Shown: positions 11,052 through 24,272, numbered from the stretch's first letter. The stretch is 64,000 nucleotides of DNA from Yamagishiella unicocca (GCA_003116995.1 BDSL01000002.1:1-64000); one strand, 5' to 3'. Numbers and translations are program-made. Notes: a model not told the origin generated them from the letters alone.

Positions 11052-12908
11052 TTATTCGGCGCGGGCCTTCCGCCTCAGGGCCTCCAGCTCCAAGTCCAGA
11101 GCGTCCTGGATGGGCCGGCCCTCCGGCAGAGCGGCGGGAGTGCTGCTGGGGCTGATCATCCCACGCTTCAGGGCAGCAAGCTCGTCGTCAACTACACGGC
11201 GGGTGCGAACAGTGGCGGGCGAGTACGCGGTTAAGGTACACTGTAAGGCGGGAGGTTTGCGTGCACGTTTCTTGCAGCTTCCCAGCGCATGCACAGTTGC
11301 ACGTCTCCCTGCTTTCACTGGCACGAGCTCAACTGGCGTCTTGCGTGCATGTAACCCTCCAATGTCGACTTAGGGAAAGCTGCAAAGCACATACTAGGAC
11401 ACGCCGCTAGGGGCCCCAGTCGACTACCCGGGGGTCACGTAGGACGGATCCCCAACTAGGGTTTCCTGACTGACTGCTTAGTTTGAATTACATGGATCTC
11501 CGTAACGCTCTTGCTGCCATCCAGGATGACGTCCTAGCTAAAACCGCGTCAATGCGCTTTGATACTTGGTGCATGCGTAAAGCCGAAGAAGCACAACCGC
11601 GCAGCCCGGATTGCAATCAGCAGCCTGTCTGTCGCTAAGCAGGACGTCCCAGCCTCGGCGCAAGTATGCCCAACCCTCCGTCAACGTACCGGTGCCACTC
11701 TCCAATGCCTTAAACTTGTTGTCAATAGTGTCGCTGCCCACAAGCATCTTCGTGCTCTCCGCCTGGGCCTCCATCGCCAGCACCTTCTGCTCCATCTTGT
11801 CGAACGCCACCACGGCATTGCTGGTGTTCAGCCCAGACATCATTTCCTGGATCTGCTGGCTAGTCTTGGCCGACGCCGCGCGCGCTTTCAAGGTCTCCTT
11901 CTTGCTGCGCGCCTCGCCTAGCTTGGCCTCCAGGGCGCGAGTGTTGTTCAGCACATCAGTGCTGGCGGCGGTCAGCTGGTCGACTTGTGACTTCAGCGAA
12001 TCCGCTTGCTCCTGCACCAAAATAAGCACGTCATTGCCAATAAAAAAGAAGCAGTAGACAGTCAAAAGGCGGTGGCGTGGGTTGATCGACCCAAAGCACC
12101 ATCAGGGAGGAAAAACGTGCGGATAACCCGAGGAGCTTACCTGGTAAGTCTTTCGGCGTTTTAGGGCCTCCTTTGCAAGGTCGTCTTCACCCTTCTGCAC
12201 CGCTAGCTCTGCACGGCGGAGCCAGTCATCCTGCAAAGCGACGGCAGCGTTAGCCAGGGGGGACCACACATCCGCCCAACACCGAGCTCGCTAGTGTAAG
12301 CGTGGCAGCACGCGCCCCATGCCCGCTACATTCATACGCAGCAAATTAAATTGTTATCCACACATACCGCAGTTGTTTGCGACTGCTTGTACTTGGCCTC
12401 AATCTGCTTCTGCTGGGCGAGGATCTGCGGACGAAAGCCACGGTAATCGGTCGCGAACGCAAACCAGGCCTATTGTGCGAACGTACCGTTGCAGCCGCCT
12501 GCCTCATCTTAATGAGATCGTTCTGCATCTCCTCCACGACTGTGTCCAGCAGCTTCTCGGGGTCCTCAGCAGTGCTCACTGCGCCGGACGCGTTGGTTGG
12601 ATTCTATCAGGGTCGGCCACCCACCCGACGCAGCTTACCAACATTAGTCGCCCATGAGTTGACAATACGCGAGACACGCGAAAACAGATTGGCCTGCACC
12701 ACCACGGCTTTGCGGCTCTGCCGGCGTACGCCGACCACTGCGTGCAGAAAGCCGAGGAAGCGTCCATCAGAAAACCGCGACTCACACCGTGGTGACGAAT
12801 AATACTAGGACTGCCTGGTTACAAAACAGACACCAAGCGCATACCCGATGGGCGGACGACGCTGCGCTGGCGGCCAAGCGAGCCAAGGCGATGGCTAGTC
12901 AGCTGCAT
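11052..12908 (-). CDS. VIPP1: Vesicle-inducing protein in plastids (VIPP1/IM30, PspA family)
   Basis: VIPP1 is an ESCRT-III/PspA-family protein that assembles into rings and rods on plastid inner envelope and thylakoid membranes and supports thylakoid biogenesis and repair. Seven exons give 287 residues: 12908-12845, 12737-12639, 12578-12487, 12424-12368, 12230-12141, 12011-11690, 11191-11052. Residues 1-36 look like a transit peptide, with likely cleavage near VVVQ/ANLFSRVSR. Then come the family blocks VVSTAEDPEKLLDTVVEEM, DDWLRRAELAVQKGEDDLA, KEALKRRKTYQ, SKKETLKARAASAKTSQQ and VVAFDKMEQKVLAMEAQAES. The C-terminus is VDDELAALKRGM followed by ALPEGRPIQDALDLELEALRR. Every splice site is canonical and every phase agrees. 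Chlamydomonas also has a paralogue, VIPP2. I prefer VIPP1 because of the DGD1 neighbour, but the paralogue assignment is inference. The gene is divergently arranged with DGD1. Confidence 0.93.
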
Positions 12909-13212
12909 TTTTGTTATTGGGTTCGTTGACGAACTTGCAAGAGATGAAGGTAGAGAACCTCTAATAAAGTATTCTGGATGTAAAGCAGCCTATGTGGGTG
13001 GTTTTGGCGCGATTGGGGCCAATGGAAAGTCCGGGTGTCCGGCGATGGGGTGTTCTTCTTCACGTACCTTCGTTCCGGCCAGTTTCCAAAGGTTTAGCAA
13101 AAGTTGCTTTGGAGGTGAATTGCAATTTACGTTTGTTTTTATCTCACACTCTCCAGGTTTACGCTGTGAAAGTTGAAACTAACTGCGGATGACACTAACA
13201 CGCGCTTAGGTC
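12909..13212. promoter_or_regulatory. Shared head-to-head region between VIPP1 and DGD1
   Basis: Only 304 bp separate the VIPP1 start codon (minus) from the DGD1 start codon (plus), so both 5' leaders and both core promoters must lie here or overlap. The stretch is lower in GC than the genes around it. No TATA box or named element is convincing. An AG acceptor-like site immediately before the DGD1 ATG (ending at 13209) could mark a leader intron. Confidence 0.7.
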
Positions 13213-16200
13213 ATGACCTACAACCACAGCAGTGGAGCTGGGGAGGGCCCCCTTAAGGTGTTTGCATGGTCTGTTCCAAGCCGCGCGGCTGGCTTCCCTG
13301 GGGGATTCGGAGGCTCCCCGACCCCACTTTCCACGGCCGCTGAGACGCTGCGCGCCGCCGCGGAGAGCAATGCGAACAGCATCGTGCTGTATGCAAAACA
13401 GAATCCGGATGTGCAGCGGCTGGTGTCGGGTTATGAGACTTGGGAGCGAACGCTGCGCAACGAGGCGCGCCAGCGTCTTGGCGCATTTAAGCCGCCTGAG
13501 ACTCTACTTGCAGCACAGAGCCCGCTCCTTTCTGAGGATTGGGATCTGCTGAGGCGCGTCAGCAATAATAATTCGCTGTCGCTTTCCACCGCTATGAAAC
13601 GGTCGGCGTCCGACCCTTCGTTGGATTCGCCACAGCATTGGAAGGGCAGCAAGCATCATCAGCACTGGACGTTTTCCGTTGGCGATGATGATAGCTCCAG
13701 CGCAGCCACGGACCAGCTTCAGCAACAACATACGCGGGATGTTATGGCGCCCTCGCTGGTGCGGGCGTTCCCGCGTGTGCCAACAGCTCCATCGCTTCAG
13801 GAGCTTTCAGAATCCTGGGTGGCGAATGATGCCGTCGCTAGAAACCTCGAGGCTGTCGCCCAAACCATAATTGCTCGGTCAAGGCTCGCGCTGCAGTCTG
13901 CGCAGCTCAGCATCCAGCAGACGGCTGTGAATTGCCAGCAAAATCTACAAATTTTGGGGACGGCATTACAGCAGAACCTTGCCACGCCGGCGGGGCTCGC
14001 TCCGTCAGCTGGACTTGGAACCACCATGGCGCTGGTGCCCTGGGCTGTGCCCGGCACCCCTGCTGCCGACGGCCTTGAAGCAACTGCGGTACCCGGGGTC
14101 CTCGGCGCGGGTGGAAAGGCCGTGGTGGCAGGAGGCGACGCTTCTGGTTCGGGGTCGGAGGTCGCCATTGGACCCTGGGCAATCTTCCCGCGCTACCTGC
14201 GTGCGCGAGAGGCGGAGCTAGCTGAGCTGGCAAACGGCGAGTCCGGTGATGCCACTGCTGCGGAGTGGTACGCGCCTTTTGAAAAGTACATTGAGGGTCT
14301 GGAGCACAACCGGCGGCTTGCCACGCTGCGCGGCTCATCTCTGCGCGAGCCTGGGCGGCAGGTCGCCATCGTCACGACCGCCAGCCTACCGTGGCTGACC
14401 GGGACGGCGGTGAACCCGCTGCTGCGCGCCGCCTACCTGGCCAGCGGGGACCGCAAGGTGACGCTGGTGCTGCCGTGGCTGTCGAAGGCGGACCAGGAGC
14501 GCGTCTTCCCTGCGGACGTGACGTTCGAAACTCCGGAGGAGCAGGTGGGACACCCAATTAATAACAGGCGCCTTCCTGGGTTCGGATAACCCTTTACCGT
14601 CTGTGCTGAACCTCCGGCTGTGAGCTTTTGGGGGACAGATGAATGTGGGTCGGGCCAAGGTGTGTTATCTTCTGGAATCCGGTGTGTTATCTTCTGGAAT
14701 CCGGTGTGTTATCTTCTGGAATCCGGTTTGCTCTCCGCCGCGGTGTCTGCTGGAGGCCGACTTACCCCGGATACGGCCTCGTTGTGACGAGTCGCAGGAG
14801 GAGTTCGTGCGGCAATGGGCGCGGAACCGGACGGGCTTGGAGTGCAACTTCAAGGTGGCGTTCTACCCGGGCCGGTACGCCGCTGAAAAGGGTACGTGAG
14901 GCCCGCAGTGGCACCGGGCACGATCTTGTGGCCTTGCGAAAGTTCTAGATAAAATGGCTGAACCTGGTTTTTTCCGGAGCTTCGCGCCTTCGATGGGATG
15001 GCAAGAGCCGGGCTTGTTGGGTTTAATGGCTTGCGAGGGCTGGCGTGACGACAGACGCCGGGAGTCAAAGCGGGGACGAACGCTGAGCAGCAGACCGTCT
15101 GCCTCCTGCTGGTTGCCGTTCCTTGACCTCCGCCGTGACCCAACCCGATTCGACAGGTAGCATCCTCCCCGTTGGAGACATCACCACTGTCATACCCGAC
15201 CACGAGGCTGACGTGGCGGTCCTGGAGGAGCCGGAGCACCTTAACTGGTGCGCGGGTTGCGGACTGGGGGGGGTCATCAGGCACTGCGACGGCAGAGCTC
15301 AACGGCTTCACGTGCAGCCGGGGTGTGCGGCACGTGCGGCCGCACAAGCGGCGACCGGGATCTGGCGGGTTGTGCCGCTGCGTGGTAGCGCCTTGCTGGG
15401 AGGGGGGCTGGGTAGGCAGTGAGGGGGGTACGGATTGAAAGGCCGGGCGAGCATGTGTGTGCAAGCAGTTGGCGGCGTGCAGCCCCCCCCCTACGACCCA
15501 GCGGGAGCGCACCCCACTACCCTCGGGAGCACACCCCACCAGAAGCAAGTCTCGTTCAATATGCGGTGCGTGGTTAGCGGTGACGAACGGGTTGGGGGCC
15601 GCTCGCATGGTGTGTGCGGGCCGGTCTGGCAGCTGTTCCAGCGAGGAAGCGAGGCGACCCAGGAGCGACACAAACCCATGGAGCATGCACCCCGCACCGC
15701 ATCGTGCAGCTCCCCGGGGTCTGGCTCCCGTGGAGGTGTGCTGCACTCCCACGCCCCGCGCTGCACTGCGCTGCGCAGGTACCACCACGGCCGGCGCTGG
15801 ACGGACAAGTTCGCGCACGTGGTGGGGGTCATGCACACCAACTACCTGGACTACGCGCGGCGCGAGGAAGGGGGGCACGTCAAGGAGGCGGTGCTCAGGT
15901 GGGTGGGGCAGCGGTGGGTGGGGCAGCAGCCCCCTGGGGGCCACGGGTCTTGCAAGCACGGGCGGGCCGTGCGGACGGCGGGCGTGCGTGGGTGGCGCTG
16001 GCGTGCTTCGGACGGCCTGCTGCCAAGCCACCGGAGTCCTATTCGGCAACCCCCCCGGGCCCACTCATTGCAACGACGTTGCCATGACACTCCTTGCAAC
16101 GGCGTTGCCATGACACTCCTTGTAACGGCGTTGCCACCAACGTCTGGGGATGCCGCTGGCGCTTGTCCCGGAGATGACGTACGGGCACACGGGCGAGGCG

Positions 16201-19200
16201 GCACTCGGTTAATCGGTGCGGCCGCCCCACCCCCTGATGTTTGGGTGGCCCTGCAGGCAAATCAACGCATGGATGTGCCGCATCTACTGCCACAAGGTCA
16301 TCAAGCTGAGTGACGCGGTGCAGCCGCTGCCGCGCCAGGAGACTATGTTCGTGCACGGGGTCTCGCCGTCCTTCCTCAAGGTGCGTGGGCCGGGGCGGTT
16401 CGAGTCGGCGAGGGAAGGGGAGGAGGTGGTTCGGGAGGGGAGAAGGGCCTGCAATGCTTGGCGGTGCCGGGGAGTGGGGTTGATAAATGAGAAGTGATAC
16501 CGGGAAATGATGTTTTCAAAGCGCGGCGAGATCTGCGGCCGTAATGGTGGCAGGAAGGCAGCGGGTGTGGGAGTGAGGTTGCTGGGGCACACGGCGGCGT
16601 TGCGAGGGTGCGTGGCGCGCAGCTGGCCGACAGGTTTGCGGCCGGTCCGCAATCCTGGTAACATTCCACGTGGGTCAGTTGCAATTGAAGGACGAGCCAG
16701 GTCCTATAGCTAGCACCGGTGATGGGTGGCGCCATAGCTACACAGGTACAACCCAACCCACACGCGACACGTGCTTCGCGACACCGTGGGAGGTTCCGGA
16801 CGCGCAGACTGCGACGTGTTCACAACTCGCGCACCATGACGTCCTCAAGCAAAGGGCATCTCCTCGGCTAGCCTAAGCTGCACCGCGTGCCGTATGTGTC
16901 GTGCTGTGTTTGTCGTACCGTGTGTGTCGTACCATGTGTGTCGTGCAGTGTGTGTCGTACCGTGTGTGTCGTGCAGTGTGTGGGTCGCACCGGGCAGCTG
17001 CGGCCGGCGGCGCCGTGCTCGTGGCTCCTGCGCTGCTCTTTGCCCCGGGCCGTGCCGCAGCGCGTACATCGAGGTTCGCAACCCAGTGTTAGTGCGGTGG
17101 TGTCTGTGCACGGGTGCACCTGCGCACGGCGGCATCCTCGCTGTCTCCTCGCCGTCACCCGGGCGATCAAGTGACGCACGCGGCTGTCGTTGTCCCAGCG
17201 ATGAGGATCAACGCCATTGCACCAACACTGCTGCTGCTGGTGCTCTCGGTGCGGCCGCTCCCACAGGTGGGCCAGTCGAAGGCGCAGCTGGCAGCCAGCG
17301 GCGAGCGGCCCTGGAGCAAGGACGTGTACTTCCTGGGCAAGGTGGGTACCGGGGAGGGGAGGGAAGGGTATCGTGGGGGTGCGGCGAGGAGGAGGGCTGG
17401 GGCGACTACACCGCGGAGGAGGAGGAGCGGGCGCAGGCGTGCGAACCCCCCCCCCCCACACACACACACACTCCGCCCGCCGGCCCCATCGCATCACCGC
17501 ATCATTCAGCACCTCGCAGCACCACACCGCATCCAACAGCATCACACCGCACGGCCGCTGTACTGCACGCTGCTCGCGCACTTATACCACATCTCTGCGT
17601 TTATCCTCATTTCTTTTACTAACAATTCATTACTAAACAACACTTCCGTAGCAGCAGCGCGTTCACGTGTGTCCCTGCCTTTTCATCCGCCCCGCATGTC
17701 TCCTTCGCTCTTCAACCTAACGCTAACGTTCTGCTGCCTCGCCTGGTCCTTCTTCCTGATTCCTGTGCCGGGCACTCTGTCTGTTACTGGCATTGCACGC
17801 GAAGTTGTTACCCATACCCCTGCCTTGCGCACTAGGATAGGTCACTAGGTACTTAGGCTCAGTAGTTGTAGGAGCTTCGCGCCACGCCTACGCCGCAGCA
17901 GCGCGGCGTCGGTTGTTAGGGTCGCGACTGGAGCTCAGCCGCACGCCACCGTCCTTCTGGCTATCTGAGCGCTGCGCGGACGCCGTCTACATAATCGGAA
18001 TTAGGGCTTCTCGTGGACACACTCTGGGCTTCTTTCGGTAACTATTGGCGCCTCGCCCTGCCTCCGGATTCCTTGGTCTCTTCGCGCTCAGTCTCCTTCG
18101 CGGCTCAGCACAGCATCTATAAAACACACTCCGCCCCCTGGTAGGCCTCGAGCCCCTGAGTAAATGTGCCGTAAACAGCTGCCTCCGCCGGGTCTGCCCT
18201 CCCACCCCGTCCCACCCGATTCGCGGATTCTCTTATCAAACCCCCCTTCCCCCCGGCTGTTGCTGTCTCAGGTGCTGTGGGCCAAGGGCTACACGGAGCT
18301 GCTGGACCGCCTCAACGAGCACACCAGGCGCACCGGCCAGCGGATACACGTGGACGTGTACGGCAGCGGGCCGGACCTCAAGGCACGTGGTGCAGAAAGG
18401 GGCTGGTGTGTCGTGCTGTCGTGCGGGACCCCGCCACCGTCGCCCCTACCTCGGCTCGGCTGACTGCCCTGCACCGCACTCCACCGCACTCCACCGCACT
18501 CCACTGCACTCCACTGCACCGCACTGCCTTCAGCCGGGAAGCCCTCCCACGGCTCCACCCCGCTGCACCCTCCGCATTCCAGTTCCTCCGTCCGTGCGGT
18601 GATGGGTGATGGGTGATGGGTGCGCCTCTTAAGCTGCGATTGCTCCCTCCGTGTGTGGTTTGGGCGGTGGCGTGCCGCTCCCGCAGGCGGTGGAGGACGA
18701 GGCCTCCCGCCGCAACCTGGCTCTCGACTTCCGCGGCGCCCGGGACCACGCCGACAGCTCGCTGCAGGACTACAAGGTGTTCATCAACCCCTCCCTCTCG
18801 GACGTGGTGGCCACAACCACCGCCGAGGCGCTGGCCATGGGCAAGTTCGTGGTGTGCGCGGAGCACCCCTCCAACAAGTTCTTCGAGCAGTTCCCCAACT
18901 GCCTCATCTACAGGTGCGGCCCAGCGGGCGGCCGGCAGGGCCCCAGCCTCACCCGCCACCGCACCCCGTCAGGCGATAGTAGACACCCGCCGCCAACGCG
19001 GCCAGCTTCCGCAGCTCTTTGCAATGGGCACTACGCGCCGGCTCTCAACGGCGGCGGCCGCACGAATGTAATGGTTCCTGAATGGACCCTACGGCTCGCC
19101 GCACCTGCTCCGCACACGGTAACTCCCGACGACCCCGGCCCCCTCCCCCCCGCCCCAAACCACCGCCTCAAAACCCCCACCATTTCGCGCTCGCGGTGCT

Positions 19201-20012
19201 GCCCCCTCGTCAACCCCCTCGCCAACGGCTTTCCACTCCTCTTCCCTCTGCTCGTGTTCTTTCCTCCGTCCGTCCTCACGGCAGGAACCCCGACGAGTTC
19301 TCGCACCAGCTGCAGCGCGCGCTGACCGCCGACCCGCAGCCGCTGTCGTCCGGTCAGCTGCACAGCCTGACGTGGGAGGCGGCGACGGAGCGCTTCCTGG
19401 ACATCGCGGAGCTGCGCCCGGGCTCCATAGGGCCCCTGGACGTGGCGCTGGACAACGTGCTGGCGGCGGCGCACAACGTGCTGACGGGCATGGAGGGGCT
19501 GCGAGTGGCGGCAGGGGCAGGTGAGGGAGGTTCGGGGGGGGGCCGCAGGGAGTGAGTGGATTGGCACCGGTCTCCCAAGGCCGCTGTCGTCTGGCAGTAG
19601 GCGGTGGCCGCGCTGCGCCCAAAGGCAGGGCAGCCTTTTGCGTCGGCATCCGTGTTTGGGCTACCTGGCATCGGTGTTCGGGCTGCTGCTTGCATATCCG
19701 GCGGCTGAAAAGGCCCACCCCAACCCGCCCACCCGGCCGCGCGTCAACCCAGGTTCCAAGACTCGCGACATGCCCGCCCGCATCACCGACTACACCCCCT
19801 CGGACAGCGACGTGGGGGGCCTCTTTGACGACAGGAGCCGCGCCCGCCGCATCTACGACGGCGACAGCAAGCAGAAGCAGCGGCCGGGGGCTGCTGGGCT
19901 GCCGCTGCGGCACCTGGCTCCGGCGCAGCAGCTGGCGGAGGCGGCCGCCACGGCCGCCGCGGCGTCAGTACCTCCCCCGCCAGCAGCGGCACCGGTTGGG
20001 TCCAAAAAGTAA
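13213..20012 (+). CDS. DGD1: Digalactosyldiacylglycerol synthase 1
   Basis: DGD1 transfers galactose from UDP-galactose to MGDG to make DGDG at the plastid outer envelope. Ten exons give 889 residues: 13213-14544, 14798-14891, 15157-15247, 15779-15898, 16257-16380, 17267-17341, 18272-18382, 18687-18913, 19285-19520, 19753-20012. Residues 1 to about 380 form the N-terminal extension typical of DGD1. The GT4 glycosyltransferase starts at R382 with [17 protein letters not shown] and continues with [74 protein letters not shown] and [15 protein letters not shown], all colinear with plant DGD1. Intron 7 must use a GC donor (AAG/GCACGT) to keep frame. Introns contain three small tandem repeats and a 123-bp dispersed repeat. 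The Ala-rich C-terminal tail is not conserved. Confidence 0.95.
14659..14726 (+). repeat. 22-bp tandem repeat in DGD1 intron 1
   Basis: Three head-to-tail copies of a 22-bp unit containing TGTGTTATCTTCTGGAATCC, starting at 14659, 14681 and 14703. It lies inside intron 1, upstream of the exon 2 acceptor. Confidence 0.9.
16068..16137 (+). repeat. 26-bp tandem repeat in DGD1 intron 4
   Basis: Nearly three copies of a unit containing CAACGGCGTTGCCATGACAC lie between exons 4 and 5. Each unit contains the short palindrome CAACGGCGTTG. Confidence 0.85.
16891..16985 (+). repeat. TGTGTCGTRC-type tandem repeat in DGD1 intron 5
   Basis: Degenerate array of a ~14-bp unit alternating TGTGTCGTACCG and TGTGTCGTGCAG. 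It is purely intronic. Confidence 0.85.
18007..18129 (+). repeat. 123-bp dispersed repeat, DGD1 intron copy
   Basis: Second copy of the repeat at 7640-7762, same plus-strand orientation but in sense with DGD1 here. It lies about 140 nt upstream of the exon 7 acceptor. Confidence 0.85.
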
Positions 20013-23000
20013 CGCTTATCGACGCCATACACCATACATCATACCGTCCAGGCTGTGCAAGTCGGGTCGGCTTGTGACTATAGAAGAAAAGGTTTGTTTA
20101 GGGGCGCCGTGCGTGAGGCGGTGCGGATACAATACACATAAAGGCGCAGCTCAGCGCCGAGTTAGAGCATCAAGGCGTCTAGGGCGCCGTAGCCAGCATA
20201 GTAGCGTAAGCGCACAGTGTGTGGGGAGGGCGTGGTGCGGGAACAGTGGCTTCAGCCTCTCCACCACGGGCTCGTATTATACATGTGTGCCTAGAGAGGC
20301 TTTATCGCTAGATGTCAGACTGGTGCACTGTCGTCAACATTGTGGTGCCGATGTGTATGTGTGCGCGGTGTACTTTCGCCGGGCGGACTTCCTGGTCGTC
20401 TGCTGTTGCGGGTTCTGTTGATCTCGACGGAGCCGTCGGCGAAGGCGCTGCCGAAATGCAGGCGCTGCCAGGGGCGCATCCAAAGGCACCCAACAGGCCA
20501 TGGCTTTGGCCCAGCTGCCTTTCCTTCGGTTGTGTGCGCTGCGCGGCTTGTCTGGGGTGCACTGAATGGCCTACTTTGTGGATTCAGCTGGCGCGCCCTC
20601 GCCCTGCGCGTGAAGTTTGCTTGCTTTCCCCGCTGTGCCGCTCGATAACGGCGGTGCTTGCCGCCGTTGCTAACGGGCGCACGAGCGTGGGGAGGCAGCC
20701 GGCTGCAGGTCAGCTGGGGCGGGCGCTTCAGCGCCCGGACTGGCCTGAGTCACACGTACGGCCGCAGCGGCATGGCTTAACTGGTCCACGCGAAGCCACG
20801 TGCGATGCCCTGAGCAAATGGCTGACTGTGTGGTTGACCTCATCCGGCCTCACGAAGACAGAATGCATGGTGTTGGCGTCCGTTTAAAGAAACGGACACG
20901 GCGTAGGCATTCAGTAGCCGGGTTCTCTCCGGCTGCGGGGGGGTGAGGGAGGGGGCCCTGCACCGAGGCGCACGTCCGTGCTGCTGTGGAGCCCCCTGTT
21001 GCATGTGCGGCTGGCGGCACGGGACAACAGGCCGTGGTTGTGCAGCTGGATACTGCGGACAGGGGCGCTGGGGCTCGGGTGGCGTCCTCCGCCACGGATG
21101 TACTGACGCGCATGACGAGGACGGTGACGACGAGGACGGGTGGCTAATACAGGTGCTCGAGTGGTCGGCAGGTTGGCATCCGGAGGTGGTGGTGGAAGGG
21201 GGGAAGAAGCACCGTGGGTGCGCATTCGGGGCGCTAGGCGGGTAGGAGTCCATGTGGGGTTGTGCACCTCCCACGAGCTGACGTGGCGCGGGTAGCTAGG
21301 TCGCGGTGGTGAATGGAAAGATGCGGCACACGACACAACACGTGCGAGCCGGGGTTACTTGTGGGCGGCCCTGTATTGTTCGTGCCTCGCGGGGCACGGC
21401 TGCCTTCATCTGTACGATGATGATGATGATGATGACTACATCGCCTGTCGGCAGTCGCCGACTGCGCGCTGTTGCGTCGCCTGCCGAACCCCTTCCTTGC
21501 GCACGGCCTTGGTGCCGCTGGGGGGGCGGTCTCGGTGCTGCCGGCACATTCTCTGGTTGCTGCTGGCGGCGTGTACCTTTTGCAGTTCGTTCGCAGTGCG
21601 GTCTTCCGGCCAAAGGAGAGAAGAAATACCGTGCCGATTCGCTTGAAAATACGATGCTGACTCTTGTCCTGGATAACACTCCTCGGGCCTTTGATGCACT
21701 TTAATGACTCCTTTGTTGGCGTCGGTGCGGCTGCGGTTTAATGCCTAACCTCTACGATATGATTCCACGGCAGTGGTGCAGCATTTGGCGCCAGCGCGCT
21801 CTGTCAGGTCTTGCAGAGCTCGCCGTTGCGGTTTGCCCCAACATATTCTTTGCTGTTTGATTTTGCGTAGTATGTTCTTGTTCAACGCATTGTCTAGGGA
21901 TATCAAAGGAAGAGCGCGCGACATGCAGTCTAGCTGTAACAAATGGTAAATATCCTGCTCGATCGGCAGGGTCGTACACGGCCAAGAGGCCCGCGCGAAC
22001 GCGTCGCGGCGGATTCACGGCTTGTGGCTAATCACGCTTACTCCCGTTCGCCAGTCCCAGCCTACACTGTTCTCCAATCTTATCCTGTAATAGTTGTTGT
22101 TGTACTTGTTACAGTGGGCTCCAGACCTTAAAAGGTAGAGCCATCGGGCGCATCGCGTAAGAGTGTAATTGTTGTGCAGGTGCCACGCCCCGCCAATCGC
22201 GGCCGTGCTGCTCGTGCTTTCCTGGCTGGCCGTGGTTGGCCGACTCCAGGCCAGAAACGTACGCTATCGAAAGGTCGCTATCCCGGGCTACAACTGACCA
22301 GGTCGTAGGCACGGTAACAGGTGAACCATGGGTGAACGCCGAAAGTCGCTACCTCTTCCGGGTTCTGACCCGGGTTCTGGTCCGGGTTCTGACCGAAGTG
22401 CGGCCCACAGTTGCTCTGTGAAATGAGGGGCAACAGACGCTCGGCACTGTCGTTACACGTCTGTAAGTGGGCACCTCACGCGAGAGGATGCATTGAGCAC
22501 GGCCGGGAATGTGACCTAGAGCGGCACCAAATCCACGACTAATGACCGCAAATCGACCATGCCGGTGCTGGGGCATAACACAGGGCGCCAGGGCCGTCGT
22601 CGAAATCAATAATGCACGTTGGGGGCCGCAGCACCTTGGCAGCAGCTGTGCTCTCCGGGTGGCGGACGCCCGCCCGCGCTCCTGTATGCTCCTGTATGCC
22701 GTCTCCCAGTGTGGCCTTCTCACGGGTGACGCGTGGAGGCCAAGAGGCCAAGCTGGGACGAGGGCGAGTGTTCCGTGCAGCAGGAGGGTGCGGCACCTGA
22801 TGCCGCAGACGGGCGGCAATAGCAAAGGAGGCGGCAGTCATGTACGAGCGCTATCGAGCCACGAAGATCATGCGTGCAGGGACCGCTAGCGCGGACAGCT
22901 CCTGGAGTAGTAAATGTTACAGTGGGCCCCAAACCAGCATTAGTGCTATAATCGGCGGTGCCACCCTAGCAGCTGGGTGGGAAAAGGCCACCAGCTCATG

Positions 23001-24272
23001 ACGTTAGGCCACCACCCTTTGCTCAGTGTGTTGTTAGGTATGGTTCGTTGACACTAAGTAACGGACGCCGTCTTATACCGTCTGGTAACTTTCGGTGTTA
23101 GGTGGTAGCTGGCTCACGATCGGAGCCGCAGGGATAAGGTGCGCACATCGGGCCCACGGAGCCTCCGCCGCCTTAGCACGGGCCGGATGCCACGCCTGGC
23201 ATTCCCGGCCGTGCTCGAAGTATCCTCTCGCACGAGGTGCCCAGTTGCAGACGTGTAACAACAGTGTCGAGCATAGTTGCCCCCGCAAGCAACAGTGCAG
23301 CTGTGGGCCGCGCTTCGGTCGGGAGTCAGGATACCCGGGGCAGACCCCGGAAGAGGTAGCGACTTGCGGCGTTCACCTGCTAACGTGTCTACGACCTGGT
23401 CAGTTGTAGCCTGAGCGCTAAAGACAGCGCACGCCAGTCAGGCCTGGAGTCGGCCACGACGGTCAGCCGTGACGCCCGAAGCCTGCTGTGGGGCATGACA
23501 AAGTGTCGTGTTCGTGCGAAGTGAACAGGGCCAGTGATGTCTGTTATAAAGGTGTGCACAACACCCCTTGGCGGGCCACGATGGTCGGAGGCTATTAGGA
23601 AGAGCGAGACTGGGCGCCACTCAGGGGATGGTTAGCGCTTGGGCCCTCCTGTCGGGAGGGGGGCGGGGCGCCCACGCGGCACCGCCGGGCTTGGCTTCCA
23701 GAAGCAGTCTTCGACAACGTTGTACTGTCTCTCTCCGCCTAAAGTGCGACATGCCCATACGCAGAATGGCTAGTATTGTTGAGGGCGTTCGTGACAGGAG
23801 CCTCCCTTGCCCGAGTGGTTCGAGCGCAGCTGGCGCCCACTGGCGCGGTTGCGATATCCTGCCCGTTAACACTGGAAGCGAGGACCTGGCGCCTACGCGC
23901 CTGAAATGATACGGCAGTCAGGTGCGTTGCAGCGTGCATAGACAATACCGGTACATTTCAGAAGGTGGATAATGTCGCGAAGCATCAGCCATTAATATAA
24001 CGGAATAAAGCATCGTCCCGTCCCTGGGCCCCATTGGGTCCCAATGTCTATCCACACCGCACGCGGTACGGCCACATTGCAGGCACAGCATACGTAATTG
24101 GCACAGGCCGCGCGATTGTTCTATTCGCGATATGGGTGCCAATCAGGGCTGAACATATGTAGGAGGACTCGATGCCTGGCTATCACCGCGCACCCAGAGC
24201 CGTCTGTGGCGCAAATATTTTCTTCCGCACCTTTGTTTCAAGTGTAGTTAGTTGATTTTGTATATTACGCAA
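20013..24272. other. Long region with no recognisable gene
   Basis: It begins with the DGD1 3' UTR. The first TGTAA after the stop that I could find is at 21935. Open frames here are short, overlap on both strands, lack family motifs and lack splice-linked partners. A short GAT microsatellite (about 21417-21436) and a three-copy 12-bp repeat CCGGGTTCTGAC (22359-22394) are visible. No transposon coding sequence was recognised. Confidence 0.5.
21935..21939 (+). terminator. Candidate DGD1 polyadenylation signal (TGTAA)
   Basis: First TGTAA found downstream of the DGD1 stop. It implies a 3' UTR of about 1.9 kb, which is long. A non-TGTAA signal closer in is also possible. Confidence 0.3.

Noticed and set aside
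23810..23850. tRNA-like TGGTTCGAG motif
   Set aside because: No acceptor stem, anticodon arm or spacing compatible with a tRNA could be built around it.
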